23,852 nucleotides of DNA from JALXCH01 sp964495805 (GTDB lineage Bacteria; Calditrichota; Calditrichia; RBG-13-44-9). The notes under the pieces were generated by a model. That model had not been told where the DNA came from, made no database searches, and saw nothing but the letters and a program-made list of their open reading frames with translations. Where the stretch lies: contig CAZBWV010000003.1 of the NCBI GenBank assembly GCA_964495805.1, forward strand, positions 1 to 23,852. Reading direction: 5' to 3'. A program made the translations under genes and the position numbers. Shown one piece after another: positions 14,177 through 23,193 of this stretch (position 1 is the stretch's first letter; each line of letters begins with the position of its first letter).

Positions 14177-15552
14177 AGCGAGAATTGCTCAAGGAAATTC
14201 CGTCTATTCAGGAACTATTGCTGGAATTTCGGGATTGGGAAACCCGGCTGGATAAAAAATATTTGAAATCGGTCATCCAATCGGTGGTGAACCGGGTTCG
14301 AGAAGCCATTTTGCGGGAGGAGTTACCGGATGCGAAGGCGGTGGGGAAAGCGGTACGCAACGGAATCACCGAAAAGTTAAACGAACTCACCCAATTACGC
14401 ATGCGGCGGGTCATCAATGCCACCGGAATTATTCTGCATACCAATCTGGGACGTGCGCCCCTGGCGGAAAATGCCCGCCAGCATCTCATGGAAATCATCG
14501 AAAATTACAACAATCTGGAAATCGAACTGGATAGCGGGAAACGAGGAAATCGAATCTCCATTGTGGAAGAACGCCTCTGTTTGATTACCGGCGCAGAGGA
14601 GGCACTGATTGTCAACAACAACGCCTCCGCCATTTTGCTGGCGTTGAATTCGCTGTGTCAGGGACGTGAAGTTCCCGTCTCCCGGGGCGAATTGGTGGAA
14701 ATTGGCGGCTCCTTCCGTATGCCCGAAGTGATGAAAGCCAGTGGTGCGGTGATGGTGGAAGTGGGAACCACCAATAAAACGCATCTCAAGGATTATCGCG
14801 ATGCAATAAACGCCCATACCGCAGCGATTTTAAAGGTGCACACCAGCAACTATCGTGTACTGGGGTTCACCAAAAGCGTTCCTATTCGGGAACTGGTGGA
14901 ATTAGCCCATTCCCACGGTTTACCGGTGATTTACGACATGGGTAGCGGAGTCATTGAAGATTTACAGAAGTGGGGTTATCCCCACGAACCGGTGGCGCGG
15001 GAATATGTGGAAGCAGGGGTGGATGTGATTACCTTCAGTGGAGATAAAATTCTTGGCGGTCCGCAAGCCGGGGTCATTATCGGGAAGGGTGAATACATTC
15101 GTAAAATTAAGCAAAATCATTTGTTACGGGCACTGCGCTGCGATAAGCTTACCTATTCTTTAATGGATGCCACCCTGCAACTATATCTGAAACCGGAAGA
15201 ATTGCCCCGCACTTTGCCGGTTGCACGGATGCTCAATTTGTCTCAGGAAGAATTAAAGCGGCGAGGCGAGAAACTTGCCCGGGAAATTGCTCACCCGAAC
15301 TTGCAGGTGAAAGTTCAGGAGACCTATTCGCAGATGGGGAGTGGCGCCCTGCCTTTGGAGAAAATCCCTTCTGTGGGGATTCGGATTGTTCCCCGCCACA
15401 TCTCTCTGGCGCGCTTCGCCCGGCGACTCCGGCTGGGTGAACCGGCTGTGGTTGGGTACATCGAAAACGAAGCGTTCTGGTTGAATCTTCGCACCGTGCG
15501 GGAAGATGAGCTGGATATGATTACCCGGGCGGTGCGGAATGCAGCGGAGTAG
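14173..15552 (+). CDS. selA: L-seryl-tRNA(Sec) selenium transferase
   Basis: A PLP-dependent enzyme that converts Ser-tRNA(Sec) to Sec-tRNA(Sec) using selenophosphate. The 459 residues match the family length. The N-terminal domain (SIQELLLE) leads into RRVINATGIILHTNLGRAPL, and the PLP lysine is K292 in TFSGDKILGGPQAG. GSGALPLEKIPS near the C-terminus is also typical. The ATG overlaps the preceding TGA stop by four bases. With selB it shows that this organism has selenocysteine insertion; selD and selC are not in the window. The stop codon is followed directly by the 9-bp G-rich array. Confidence 0.96.
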   Translation: MKRELLKEIPSIQELLLEFRDWETRLDKKYLKSVIQSVVNRVREAILREELPDAKAVGKAVRNGITEKLNELTQLRMRRVINATGIILHTNLGRAPLAENARQHLMEIIENYNNLEIELDSGKRGNRISIVEERLCLITGAEEALIVNNNASAILLALNSLCQGREVPVSRGELVEIGGSFRMPEVMKASGAVMVEVGTTNKTHLKDYRDAINAHTAAILKVHTSNYRVLGFTKSVPIRELVELAHSHGLPVIYDMGSGVIEDLQKWGYPHEPVAREYVEAGVDVITFSGDKILGGPQAGVIIGKGEYIRKIKQNHLLRALRCDKLTYSLMDATLQLYLKPEELPRTLPVARMLNLSQEELKRRGEKLAREIAHPNLQVKVQETYSQMGSGALPLEKIPSVGIRIVPRHISLARFARRLRLGEPAVVGYIENEAFWLNLRTVREDELDMITRAVRNAAE

Positions 15553-15658
15553 GGAAGGGAAAGGGAGATGAGGGAAGTAGGGGAGATAGGGGATATAAGG
15601 GATATAAGGGATATAGGGGATATAGGGGAAATAAGGGAGAGAGGGGAATAAGGAAGGT
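15553..15658 (+). repeat. 9-bp G-rich minisatellite, array B, directly after the selA stop codon
   Basis: About 11 degenerate tandem copies of a 9-mer, (A/G)GGGATATA, including consecutive GGGGATATA, AGGGATATA, AGGGATATA and GGGGATATA units. It begins at the base after the selA TAG. The unit, phase relation to the stop codon and orientation relative to the upstream gene are the same as in array A (2881-3016, minus strand). G-runs of 3-4 with 5-6 base spacers meet the general G-quadruplex pattern on the coding strand. Confidence 0.9.
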
Positions 15659-15901
15659 AAAATGTAAAATGAATGGGATACAAAGGCGTAGGGGTATAGA
15701 GGTGATTGAATGGTAATGAATTTATGGGGAGGTCAGAGATATGTCGGGTTTTGGGGTGTTCGGATGACTTCGGGGGTAACAGTAAATGCGACAGTCTCTC
15801 ATCCGGGAACCTGATTCACTTTTTCCTCTTTTCTATTTTTAACAACCCAAAAACCTTTGGTTATTCAACCGGAAATTATTCAAACAGAATTCTGAAGGAA
15901 A
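15659..15901. other. Intergenic region between array B and selB
   Basis: No gene is supported here. A long-loop inverted repeat (GTTCGGATGA at 15758-15767 with TCATCCGGGAAC at 15799-15810, two bulged bases) might fold in the selB leader, but it is not convincing as a tRNA(Sec): there is no 8-bp acceptor stem ending in CCA and no TCA anticodon loop. No strong promoter was found. Confidence 0.3.
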
Positions 15902-17818
15902 ATGAGACAATACGTCATAGGAACGGCAGGACATATTGATCACGGAAAGACGGCACTGGTTCAGGCGCTCACGGGAATTAATACCGATCGCCTGAAAGAA
16001 GAACAGGAACGTGGAATTACCATTGATCTGGGATTTGCCCATCTTTCGGAGAACGTTACCATTATCGATGTGCCGGGCCACGAGCGTTTGATTAAAAATA
16101 TGGTTGCGGGAGTGAGCACCATCGATCTGGTGCTGTTTGTAGTGGCTGCAGATGATGGAATCATGCCGCAAACCCGAGAACATCTGGATATTGTAAAGCT
16201 GCTTGGCATTCGGAACGGTGTGTTTGTAATTACCAAAATCGATCTGGTGGAGCCGGAATGGGTGGACCTGGTGGAAGAGGAACTGCGGGGGCTGTTGAAG
16301 GGCACTGATTTTGAAGATGCTCCGATTCTGCGCACCTCCACGGTGAAGCAAACCGGAATTGCAGAGCTTCGCCAGACCATCGCCCGTTTGCTGGAGGCGG
16401 TTCCGGAACGGCAGGATGACGGAATATTTCGGGAACCGATTGATCGGGTGTTTACCAAGGCGGGATTTGGGACGGTGATTACCGGAAGTGTGCTTTCCGG
16501 GCATCTGCGTGTAGGGCAGGAGGTGGAAATTCTCCCCGAAAAACTACGTGCCCGCGTACGCGGAATGCAAACCCATGACCATCCGGTGGAAGAAGTGAAG
16601 GCGGGTTACCGGGCTGCTCTGAATCTGGCCGGAGTGGAACATGCGGATCTACGCCGGGGACAGGTCATTACCTTACCGGATTATTATGAACCGGTGGAGA
16701 TTTTCAATGCCCGTCTGCGGGTATTGATGGGTACCCAGATACCGGTTAAAAACCAGATGCGTGTTCGAGTGCACATTCATACTGAGGAGGTAATTGGTCG
16801 GGTTCTGTTACCGGAAAAGAAAGTACTGAATCCCGGAGCAAGCGATTTTGTCCAGATTCGTCTGGAAAAACCCATTTATGCCGGATTCCGGGACCGTTTT
16901 ATTATTCGGCAGTATTCTCCCCAGATTACCCTGGGTGGTGGTACGGTGCTACAAACCAATCCACCGAAATTCCGTAAGAAATTTCTGAAACAGTTTATCG
17001 AAACGTGCCGTGCCCTGGAAAGTGACGATCCGTTGCAGCGGATTCCGGTGGTTTTTCCCACTGCCACGGTGTTCCCTCTTTCACCGCGCCAGATTCAGCT
17101 CCGTGCCGGACTTCGAACCGATGAAGTCGATCGGTATTTGAACAGCCTGGTGGAGAGGGAAGAGCTTTTTCCTGTTCAGCAGGGACGTGAAATGCTCTAT
17201 TTCTCCCGGCGCCAGCTGGAACTGATTCAACAACGAATTGAGCGAATTCTGGAACAATTTCATCAGGAAAATCCAGCATTGCCCGGAATGCGCCTGCAGG
17301 AAATGCTGAGCAAATTAGGGGACCGTTTTGCCGGCGAAGCAGTGCAGTTAGCGGTAAAAAAGGGGGTAGCGTGGGAAAGGTTGAAAGAAACCAACGAAAT
17401 TTACTCCCTGCGCCATTTTTCAGTCACCATATCGCCGCGTTTGCAGCAGGAACTGGACCGCCTGGAGCAGATTTATCGGGAAAATGCGTTTACGCCACCT
17501 ACCACAAAAGAAGTGGTGGAACAACACGGATTTTCTGAAAAAAAATTTCGGGAACTGAGCAGTTTACTCATCCAGCAGGGCAGATTAACGTATGTGGAAG
17601 AAAAACTGTATTTTCACCGGGATGCGGTGGAACGTGCCATTGCTACTCTCCGGGATTTTTTCACTTCCCACGAAGCGATTTCTGTGTCTCAATTTCGCGA
17701 GTTGCTAAACACCACCCGAAAGTTTGCCCTCCCGCTACTTACCTGGATGGATAATCACGGTTATACGCTGCGGGAAGGAGATGTGCGAGTGGCCGGGGAG
17801 AAGTTGAAGAAAACGTAA
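15902..17818 (+). CDS. selB: Selenocysteine-specific elongation factor
   Basis: A GTPase that carries Sec-tRNA(Sec) to the ribosome at UGA codons with a SECIS hairpin. The 638-residue chain has G1 at 10-17 (GHIDHGKT), the switch RGITIDLGF, G3 DVPGH at 56-60 and G4 TKID at 111-114. Beta-barrel domains 2 and 3 follow, and then the C-terminal winged-helix repeats that bind SECIS RNA (about 370-638). The C-terminal part separates it from EF-Tu. The ATG is preceded by AAGGAAA. It is separated from selA by array B and 243 further bases, so it may be read through from selA or have its own start that I cannot identify. Confidence 0.95.
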   Translation: MRQYVIGTAGHIDHGKTALVQALTGINTDRLKEEQERGITIDLGFAHLSENVTIIDVPGHERLIKNMVAGVSTIDLVLFVVAADDGIMPQTREHLDIVKLLGIRNGVFVITKIDLVEPEWVDLVEEELRGLLKGTDFEDAPILRTSTVKQTGIAELRQTIARLLEAVPERQDDGIFREPIDRVFTKAGFGTVITGSVLSGHLRVGQEVEILPEKLRARVRGMQTHDHPVEEVKAGYRAALNLAGVEHADLRRGQVITLPDYYEPVEIFNARLRVLMGTQIPVKNQMRVRVHIHTEEVIGRVLLPEKKVLNPGASDFVQIRLEKPIYAGFRDRFIIRQYSPQITLGGGTVLQTNPPKFRKKFLKQFIETCRALESDDPLQRIPVVFPTATVFPLSPRQIQLRAGLRTDEVDRYLNSLVEREELFPVQQGREMLYFSRRQLELIQQRIERILEQFHQENPALPGMRLQEMLSKLGDRFAGEAVQLAVKKGVAWERLKETNEIYSLRHFSVTISPRLQQELDRLEQIYRENAFTPPTTKEVVEQHGFSEKKFRELSSLLIQQGRLTYVEEKLYFHRDAVERAIATLRDFFTSHEAISVSQFRELLNTTRKFALPLLTWMDNHGYTLREGDVRVAGEKLKKT

Positions 17819-17923
17819 AACAGAGATTTTCCAGAAACTTTGTTCACTGAAAGCTTTGCCTCCCCAATAAAAGATGTTGACGAATTTTCCCGTTTATCGT
17901 CCCCACATCACTTAAAAAACAAA

Positions 17924-17951
17924 TTGATTCCCCGGGATATTTTCATAAATT
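17924..17951 (+). promoter_or_regulatory. Possible promoter for hprK
   Basis: TTGATT (17924-17929) and TAAATT (17946-17951) are separated by 16 bases, each matching consensus at four of six positions. It lies just upstream of the AAGGA site and the ATG at 17978, giving a short leader. Weak call. Confidence 0.3.
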
Positions 17952-17977
17952 ACCCTGGTGAATAAGGAAATAGTGCC

Positions 17978-18973
17978 ATGCTGAAGAAAACCCTCACGGT
18001 CGGAACGTTTTTTGCCGATAATCGCAAAAAATTAAAACTCCAGCTGCTCAATTCCGATTCCGGATTCGATCGGGTGATTACCAGTTCGGAATTGAACCGG
18101 CCGGGATTAGCTCTGGCCGGATTTCTGGATTTATTCACTTACGATCGGATTCAGATTTTAGGTAACACCGAGATTCGGTATTTATTTAGTCTGACTCCCG
18201 AAAAGCGGCGAAACAGTTTAGAAAAACTGTTTCAATTTGAATTGCCCTGCGTCATTGTAACCGAAAACAATCAGGTTCCGGAAGAATTGCTGAACATTGC
18301 GACGCGATGCCAGATATCTGTATTTCGTTCACGGTTCAAAACCACGGAGCTGATGCACTATTTATCCGACTATCTGAACAATGAATTTGCTCCCCGCACT
18401 ACTGTTCATGGGACGCTGGTGGATGTGTATGGTATTGGTATTCTGTTCACCGGCCGGAGTGGTATCGGGAAGAGCGAGATTGCTCTGGATCTGGTGGAAC
18501 GAGGGCATCGCCTGGTGGCAGATGATGTGGTGATTATTACCAAAAAGGCGGAAGAGATTTTGATGGGCGAAGGACGCGAACTGGCTGAACACCACCTGGA
18601 AATCCGTGGTCTGGGGCTCATCGATACGCGCTCCATCTTTGGTGTACGGGCTGTGCGAGTGCACAAACGGGTGGAGGTGGAAGTTCAGTTGGTAGATTTT
18701 GATCCGAACATGGATTATGAGCGGGTGGGACTGGATGAACAAACCACCACCATTCTGGGAGTAAAAATTCCTCTGGTGGTGCTCCCCATCAATCCCGGGA
18801 AAAACGTGACGGTGATTGCCGAAACCATTGCTTTAAATCAGCTTCTGAAAATATATGGTCATCATACCGCTAAGGAATTCAACAAACGATTGCTGGAGAA
18901 GATGCGCGAACAGGAGCGCAAACATCTGCTGGAATTAAAAATGCGTGATTTTCTGGATAAGGACTTCGAGTAA
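17978..18973 (+). CDS. hprK: HPr kinase/phosphorylase
   Basis: A bifunctional enzyme that phosphorylates and dephosphorylates a serine of HPr in PTS carbon regulation. The 331 residues comprise an N-terminal domain (about 1-130) and a C-terminal kinase domain. The Walker A is GRSGIGKS at 159-166, the adjacent acidic pair is D182-D183 in HRLVADDVV, and the signature EIRGLGLID is at 208-216, followed by RSIFG. H144 in TVHGTLVDV is the usual conserved His. The C-terminus is a charged helix. An EIIA-Man protein follows after one base, so the two form an operon. No HPr (ptsH) or EI gene is in the window, so its protein substrate is encoded elsewhere. Confidence 0.95.
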   Translation: MLKKTLTVGTFFADNRKKLKLQLLNSDSGFDRVITSSELNRPGLALAGFLDLFTYDRIQILGNTEIRYLFSLTPEKRRNSLEKLFQFELPCVIVTENNQVPEELLNIATRCQISVFRSRFKTTELMHYLSDYLNNEFAPRTTVHGTLVDVYGIGILFTGRSGIGKSEIALDLVERGHRLVADDVVIITKKAEEILMGEGRELAEHHLEIRGLGLIDTRSIFGVRAVRVHKRVEVEVQLVDFDPNMDYERVGLDEQTTTILGVKIPLVVLPINPGKNVTVIAETIALNQLLKIYGHHTAKEFNKRLLEKMREQERKHLLELKMRDFLDKDFE

Positions 18974-18974
18974 G

Positions 18975-19355
18975 ATGATTGGTGTGGTAATTTGTCATAG
19001 GGCACTGGCAAACGAGTTCCTGCGCACGGCGGAAGCAATTGTGGGCTTTACCGACGATTTGTACGCTCTGAGCAATGAGAATCACACCGGCGAAACGTTA
19101 TTTACCGAGCTGGAACAACTGGTTTTAAATCGTGCACCGGATCAAAAAGGAGTATTAATGGTGGATTTACGCGGCGGGAACACCTGGTCGGTGGCCAGAC
19201 GTTTTGCCCGGCAGTACCCCGGATTTTTCGTACTTTCCGGAGTAAACCTTCCCATGATTTTTTCCTTTCTGACGAAAAAAAATCAGTTCGAGCTGGAAGA
19301 GCTGGTAAAAGTATTGGAGCGGGATGCTCATCGCGGAGTGGTGCTGGAAAAATGA
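18975..19355 (+). CDS. PTS mannose-type EIIA domain protein
   Basis: A single-domain EIIA-Man/Fru protein of 126 residues. The opening MIGVVICHRALANEFL places the phospho-accepting histidine at H8 (THG in most relatives, CHR here). VDLRGGNTWSVARR and the SGVNLPMIF loop match the family. I start at 18975, one base after the hprK stop, since the longer frame from 18945 lies within hprK and lacks family similarity. With no EIIB, EIIC or EIID nearby, it is more likely a regulatory phospho-acceptor linked to HprK/HPr than part of a sugar importer; that is inference from context. Confidence 0.88.
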   Translation: MIGVVICHRALANEFLRTAEAIVGFTDDLYALSNENHTGETLFTELEQLVLNRAPDQKGVLMVDLRGGNTWSVARRFARQYPGFFVLSGVNLPMIFSFLTKKNQFELEELVKVLERDAHRGVVLEK

Positions 19356-19363
19356 ATATCTGG

Positions 19364-20209
19364 TTATCTGGATTGAGTGGTCAGATACAACCCGATCAGA
19401 ATCAGCACCGCTCCCAGAACGGAAAATAGATCGGGAAATTCCCTCCAGAAAAGAATTCCCCAGAAGGTGGAAAACACAATATTGATAAAAGTCATATTGG
19501 TGGAGCGGGCTGCTTTTTCCATGTGCAGACTTTTGGTCAGAAAAATCTGGGCGATGAAAGTAAAAACCCCTAACAAAGCCATCCATACCCATTCCATTCC
19601 CCGGGGAATTACCAGAGAGGGGAGTACCACCGGGAGGGAGAGAGGAATGGAAACCGCTGGCAGGTAAAGAATAATGGTTATGGGATGATCGGTGGTGCGT
19701 AGCTTGCGCACGAAGTTATATGCCAGTCCTGCGCTACATGCTCCGGCCAGACCCACCAGAGTGGGAAAAAAGGTGAACGAAAAACCGGGTTTGGCAATAA
19801 AAACAACTCCCACGAATGCCAGGAGCAGTGCCAACCACAGGCGTCGGGAAATGGATTCCTTTAAAATAAGCGGTGACCACAGTGCCGTAAACAGGGGAGA
19901 GGTATATTGAATCACCACCGAGTCGGCCAGTGGCATGGTGGTAATGGTATAGAAAAATGCAGAAAGTGCCAGAAAACCAAAAAATCCGCGCAGGAAAAGA
20001 TATTTACGGTGCCTTCCCCAGAATGGGAAAATGTGTTGTTTCAAAATCCACATCGAACTGAGTAAAAAAAGCCCCACACTGCGGGCTATCACCAGTTCCT
20101 GCGATGGAATCCGGTTCCCTAACAATTTCACCGTTGCAGCCATTAAACTGAAAAAAAAGGCTGCTACAATCATGTAAAACAGTCCCAGACTCATCATTCG
20201 TCCTGCCAT
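19364..20209 (-). CDS. EamA/DMT superfamily transporter
   Basis: A 281-residue inner-membrane protein with about ten hydrophobic helices in two EamA repeats (about 5-135 and 150-278). Conserved features include PLADSVVIQYTSPLFTALWSPLILKE at the end of repeat 1 and the matching FWREFPDLFSVLGAVLILIGLYL at the end of repeat 2. Such proteins export or import small metabolites; the substrate is unknown. The ATG at 20209 lacks a clear ribosome site, and the ATGs at 20197/20194 (GCAGGA just upstream) may be the true start, removing 4-5 residues. It converges with the EIIA gene with only eight bases between stops and no clear terminator. Confidence 0.87.
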   Translation of the reverse strand: MAGRMMSLGLFYMIVAAFFFSLMAATVKLLGNRIPSQELVIARSVGLFLLSSMWILKQHIFPFWGRHRKYLFLRGFFGFLALSAFFYTITTMPLADSVVIQYTSPLFTALWSPLILKESISRRLWLALLLAFVGVVFIAKPGFSFTFFPTLVGLAGACSAGLAYNFVRKLRTTDHPITIILYLPAVSIPLSLPVVLPSLVIPRGMEWVWMALLGVFTFIAQIFLTKSLHMEKAARSTNMTFINIVFSTFWGILFWREFPDLFSVLGAVLILIGLYLTTQSR

Positions 20210-20302
20210 GTGTAAGGAGTCAATTTAACAAAAAAATCTTTATTCCCGAAATAAATTGACACAAAATGCGATTGTAAGGGGATGGTTCATTCCGAGATAG
20301 TA

Positions 20303-20331
20303 TTGGAAACATTCATTTCTTTGGTTATATT
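20303..20331 (+). promoter_or_regulatory. Promoter for the solute-binding protein/dNTPase operon
   Basis: TTGGAA (20303-20308) is followed after 17 bases by TATATT (20326-20331). Transcription would start near 20338, about 25 bases before the ATG at 20362. A perfect TTGACA at 20254-20259 upstream has no partner -10 at usual spacing. Confidence 0.5.
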
Positions 20332-20361
20332 TATGGAAAATGAGCGAAACCGAGGACACGA

Positions 20362-22005
20362 ATGAATCAGCGACGATATGTTTATTTCTTCTACGTGCTG
20401 ATTATTTTGCTTATTCTCTGGCTCACTTTTCAATTATCTAAAATTTATATTGGCGAGCGACGGGTCCGGGTACCAAAAGTGGCTGAGTTTTTTCAGGATA
20501 CGCTAACCGTGGTACTTCCCGGCCTCCCCGAACATGCGGAAAATTTTAAAGCTTTCTGGGATGTTGATTGGTTCCTGAGCAATCAGCTTTATCGCGGACT
20601 GACCAGAATTAACTCCGATTTATCGGTCTCACCGGATCTGGCCGAATACTGGGAAATTTCTGACGATCGAAAAGTGTACACATTTTACCTGCGCGATGAT
20701 ATTTTTTTTCAGGATGGCACCCCCATTACAACCGATGACGTGATTTATAGCATTCATTATTTTTTCCGCAATTACAAGGATGTGTATGCTATCCATTACT
20801 TTTATATTCTGGAGGGAGTAAATGATTATATAAAGGGACGTAGCCAGCGTATCGCTGGTATCGAAAAAGTGTCCGATCGGGTTGTGCGGTTTTATCTGAA
20901 ACATCCCTATGTACCTTTTCTGAAAATCATGAGCATGCCGTACATGCGTGTTTTACCTGCCCGGCTTTTAAAAAAGCAGGGGCACAATTTCTTTAAACAT
21001 CCGGTGGGTAGCGGACCGTTTGAACTGGTCTCAATGAATTCGCATTCCATCCTGCTCAAGGCATCCACCGCTAATCGGATTTATTCCCCGGGTGTTCAGT
21101 ATTTTAAATTCGTTAATTCTATGGATACAACCTTTCAGGATGATTTCTGGGAGCGAAAATGGGACATTTGCACCATTTACACAGACTCTTTTATGATTCG
21201 TCCCGGATATCTCAAATATCATAAAAACGTATCGTTAAGTTCTATTTTTATAGGATTTAACTGCGAACGCCCGCCCACGAATAATCCCTGGTTCAGACGG
21301 TTTTTATTTTACGCCATCACCACAGATACGACATTAAAGCATTTAGCTGGGGTTGTTGCTCCCTCAGAGTTTATCTCCCCGATTTACTTACCCGTTCATC
21401 GTCAAAAAACCACATTGGTGCACACCAATCTGGATAAGGCTCGCGATATTTACGAAACCATGTTCTCCGGCGCTCAAGCCTCCGAACCACCGGAATTGGT
21501 GGCGGTACTGGACACCGGTGAATTTGATGTGAGTTTTCGGGAAACCCTGCGATTGGTCCGCGATTCCCTGCATATTCCCATCCGGATTCTATATCGGACT
21601 TTCTTTAAGGGACCAACAGTCGATCCTATCATCAATAAGATTAACCTGTTCTTTTTTGATTGGGAATTGGATTTAGGAGATCCAGGTTTCTTCTTTGGAT
21701 TGCTGTTTTACTCCGATTCTCCTTTGAATATTTTTCGGTATCATAATCCGAAAGTGGATTCATTGATTGATCTGGCTCGATATCAGGGTGAATATTCGAA
21801 GCGTCTGCAAATTTACTCTGAGGTGGAAAAGATTATTTACCACGATGCCCCGGTACGTCCGTTGTTTAATTTTTTGAACTATGTGTTTTACAAGGATTAT
21901 ATTTGTGGTGCTTTTACCAATCGGTTCGGAATTTCGGGGCTGAACCTGGAACATATTTCGGTGAATAAAGAGCTGTTTTTACAGCATAACTGGAGAAGGC
22001 GATGA
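20362..22005 (+). CDS. Membrane-anchored family 5 extracellular solute-binding protein (OppA/DppA-like)
   Basis: A 547-residue protein of the peptide/nickel-binding ABC family. It has an N-terminal membrane anchor (YVYFFYVLIILLILWLTF) with no lipobox Cys and no obvious cleavage site, so it probably stays tethered to the inner membrane. The fold markers are LYRGLTRINSDLSVSPDLAEYWEISDDRKVYTFYLRDDIFFQDGTPITTDDVIYSI and, later, GSGPFELV. No permease or ATPase gene accompanies it; its TGA overlaps the ATG of the dNTPase gene. Known lone members can be sensors or feed distant transporters; which applies here is unknown. GAGGA precedes the start codon. Confidence 0.85.
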   Translation: MNQRRYVYFFYVLIILLILWLTFQLSKIYIGERRVRVPKVAEFFQDTLTVVLPGLPEHAENFKAFWDVDWFLSNQLYRGLTRINSDLSVSPDLAEYWEISDDRKVYTFYLRDDIFFQDGTPITTDDVIYSIHYFFRNYKDVYAIHYFYILEGVNDYIKGRSQRIAGIEKVSDRVVRFYLKHPYVPFLKIMSMPYMRVLPARLLKKQGHNFFKHPVGSGPFELVSMNSHSILLKASTANRIYSPGVQYFKFVNSMDTTFQDDFWERKWDICTIYTDSFMIRPGYLKYHKNVSLSSIFIGFNCERPPTNNPWFRRFLFYAITTDTTLKHLAGVVAPSEFISPIYLPVHRQKTTLVHTNLDKARDIYETMFSGAQASEPPELVAVLDTGEFDVSFRETLRLVRDSLHIPIRILYRTFFKGPTVDPIINKINLFFFDWELDLGDPGFFFGLLFYSDSPLNIFRYHNPKVDSLIDLARYQGEYSKRLQIYSEVEKIIYHDAPVRPLFNFLNYVFYKDYICGAFTNRFGISGLNLEHISVNKELFLQHNWRRR

Positions 22006-23174
22006 ATCGCTCTTCTATTGACACATTTTTTGAACGGATTTACCGGGAGGTAACCGAGAAAAACGAGGCTAATCTGTCGCGGTATGCTACACGGAGCCAT
22101 CAGGCGGTTCGACGCTTTCCGGAACCGGAAGGGCCGCGAAGTCCTTTTGCTCTGGATCGCGATCGGATTCTATATAGTGGGGCATTCCGTCGTTATTCCG
22201 GGAAAACGCAGGTGATTTACTTTGCCTCTCAACTGGACGAAATGCTTTCTTCCCGGAGCATCCACACCCTGAGCGTTTCTCAAATCGGGCGTACCATCGG
22301 AAAGTTCCTCGGGCTCAACCAGGAACTCATCGAAGCCATTGCTCTGGCACACGATCTGGGGCACTCTCCCTTTGGTCACGACGGAGAACGTTTCCTCTCC
22401 GAAATATGCCAGGAGCATGGAATTGGTCAATACCACCATCATATTCAGAGTCTGCATATTGTGGACTCGGTGGCGAAAAAGGGTAAGGGATTAAATCTGA
22501 CCCTCCAGGTGCGGGATGGCATCATCTCTCACGACGGAGAAGTTCATAACCAGAAACTGGTTCCTCAGTGGGACAAAACCGAGCAGGATATTCAAACATA
22601 CGTGCAGCAGCGGAAACAGGGGCAGGAGGTGGAAACCATGCCCATGACGCTGGAAGGATGTGTGGTTCGGATTACCGATACCATCGCTTACATCGGACAG
22701 GATATTGAAGATGCCATTCGCATTGGACTCATCCGGCGAGATGATATCCCGAAAATTCTGCGTGAAAAGTTAGGCAGCACTAATGGTGAGATTATCGATA
22801 CACTGGTGCGTGATGTGGTCTATCAGAGTTACGATCAACCGTTTATTTGCTTTAGCCAGGAAATCTCCGACTATCTGTTGCAATTAAAAAAGTTTAATTA
22901 TCAGCACATTTACTTTTCAAAACAAATCAAGAAAGATCAGGAGAAAATTCGCCGGGGATTCCGGCTGTTGTTTGAGCTATTCTTAAGGGATTTAAAGGAA
23001 GGAAATGAGAATTCTCGTATTTTTAAAGATTTTCTTAATTCCAAAGTGCCAGAGTACCTTAATTCCACCAACGATGCGGAGAAAGTCCGCGATTTTATTG
23101 GAGGTATGACCGATCGCTATTTTGTGATGGTGATGCAGGAACGTCTTATCCCGGAAGTTAAACTGTTAAGTTAA
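22002..23174 (+). CDS. dgt: dGTPase-like deoxynucleoside triphosphate triphosphohydrolase
   Basis: An HD-domain enzyme that cleaves dNTPs to deoxynucleoside plus triphosphate, controlling nucleotide pools. Metal-site residues are H88 (RSIHTLSVSQIGR), H117-D118 in AHDLGHSPFGHDGERF, and D226 in RITDTIAYIGQDIEDAI. SPFALDRDRILYSGAFRRYSGKTQV is the usual N-terminal substrate-side motif. The 390 residues fit the shorter dGTPase-like group, which often acts on several dNTPs; the substrate is not predictable here. The ATG overlaps the preceding stop (ATGA), giving tight coupling with the solute-binding protein. The DUF3108 gene starts 19 bases later and may be co-transcribed. Confidence 0.92.
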   Translation: MNRSSIDTFFERIYREVTEKNEANLSRYATRSHQAVRRFPEPEGPRSPFALDRDRILYSGAFRRYSGKTQVIYFASQLDEMLSSRSIHTLSVSQIGRTIGKFLGLNQELIEAIALAHDLGHSPFGHDGERFLSEICQEHGIGQYHHHIQSLHIVDSVAKKGKGLNLTLQVRDGIISHDGEVHNQKLVPQWDKTEQDIQTYVQQRKQGQEVETMPMTLEGCVVRITDTIAYIGQDIEDAIRIGLIRRDDIPKILREKLGSTNGEIIDTLVRDVVYQSYDQPFICFSQEISDYLLQLKKFNYQHIYFSKQIKKDQEKIRRGFRLLFELFLRDLKEGNENSRIFKDFLNSKVPEYLNSTNDAEKVRDFIGGMTDRYFVMVMQERLIPEVKLLS

Positions 23175-23193
23175 TCTCAACAAGGAGGTCACG

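Noticed and set aside
15324..15683. Minus-strand ORF with SLISPISPIS repeats over the selA end
   Set aside because: It is the antisense reading of array B and selA; low complexity with no start signal.
15659..15901. Possible selC (tRNA-Sec) in the selA-selB spacer
   Set aside because: No 8-bp acceptor stem with a CCA-type end, no TCA anticodon loop and no T-loop GTTCGA-like sequence. Only a long-loop imperfect inverted repeat is present.
19360..19392. Bidirectional terminator between the EIIA and EamA genes
   Set aside because: The stem (ATCTG/CAGAT plus GGTT/AACC) needs a two-base bulge and has no T-tract on either side.
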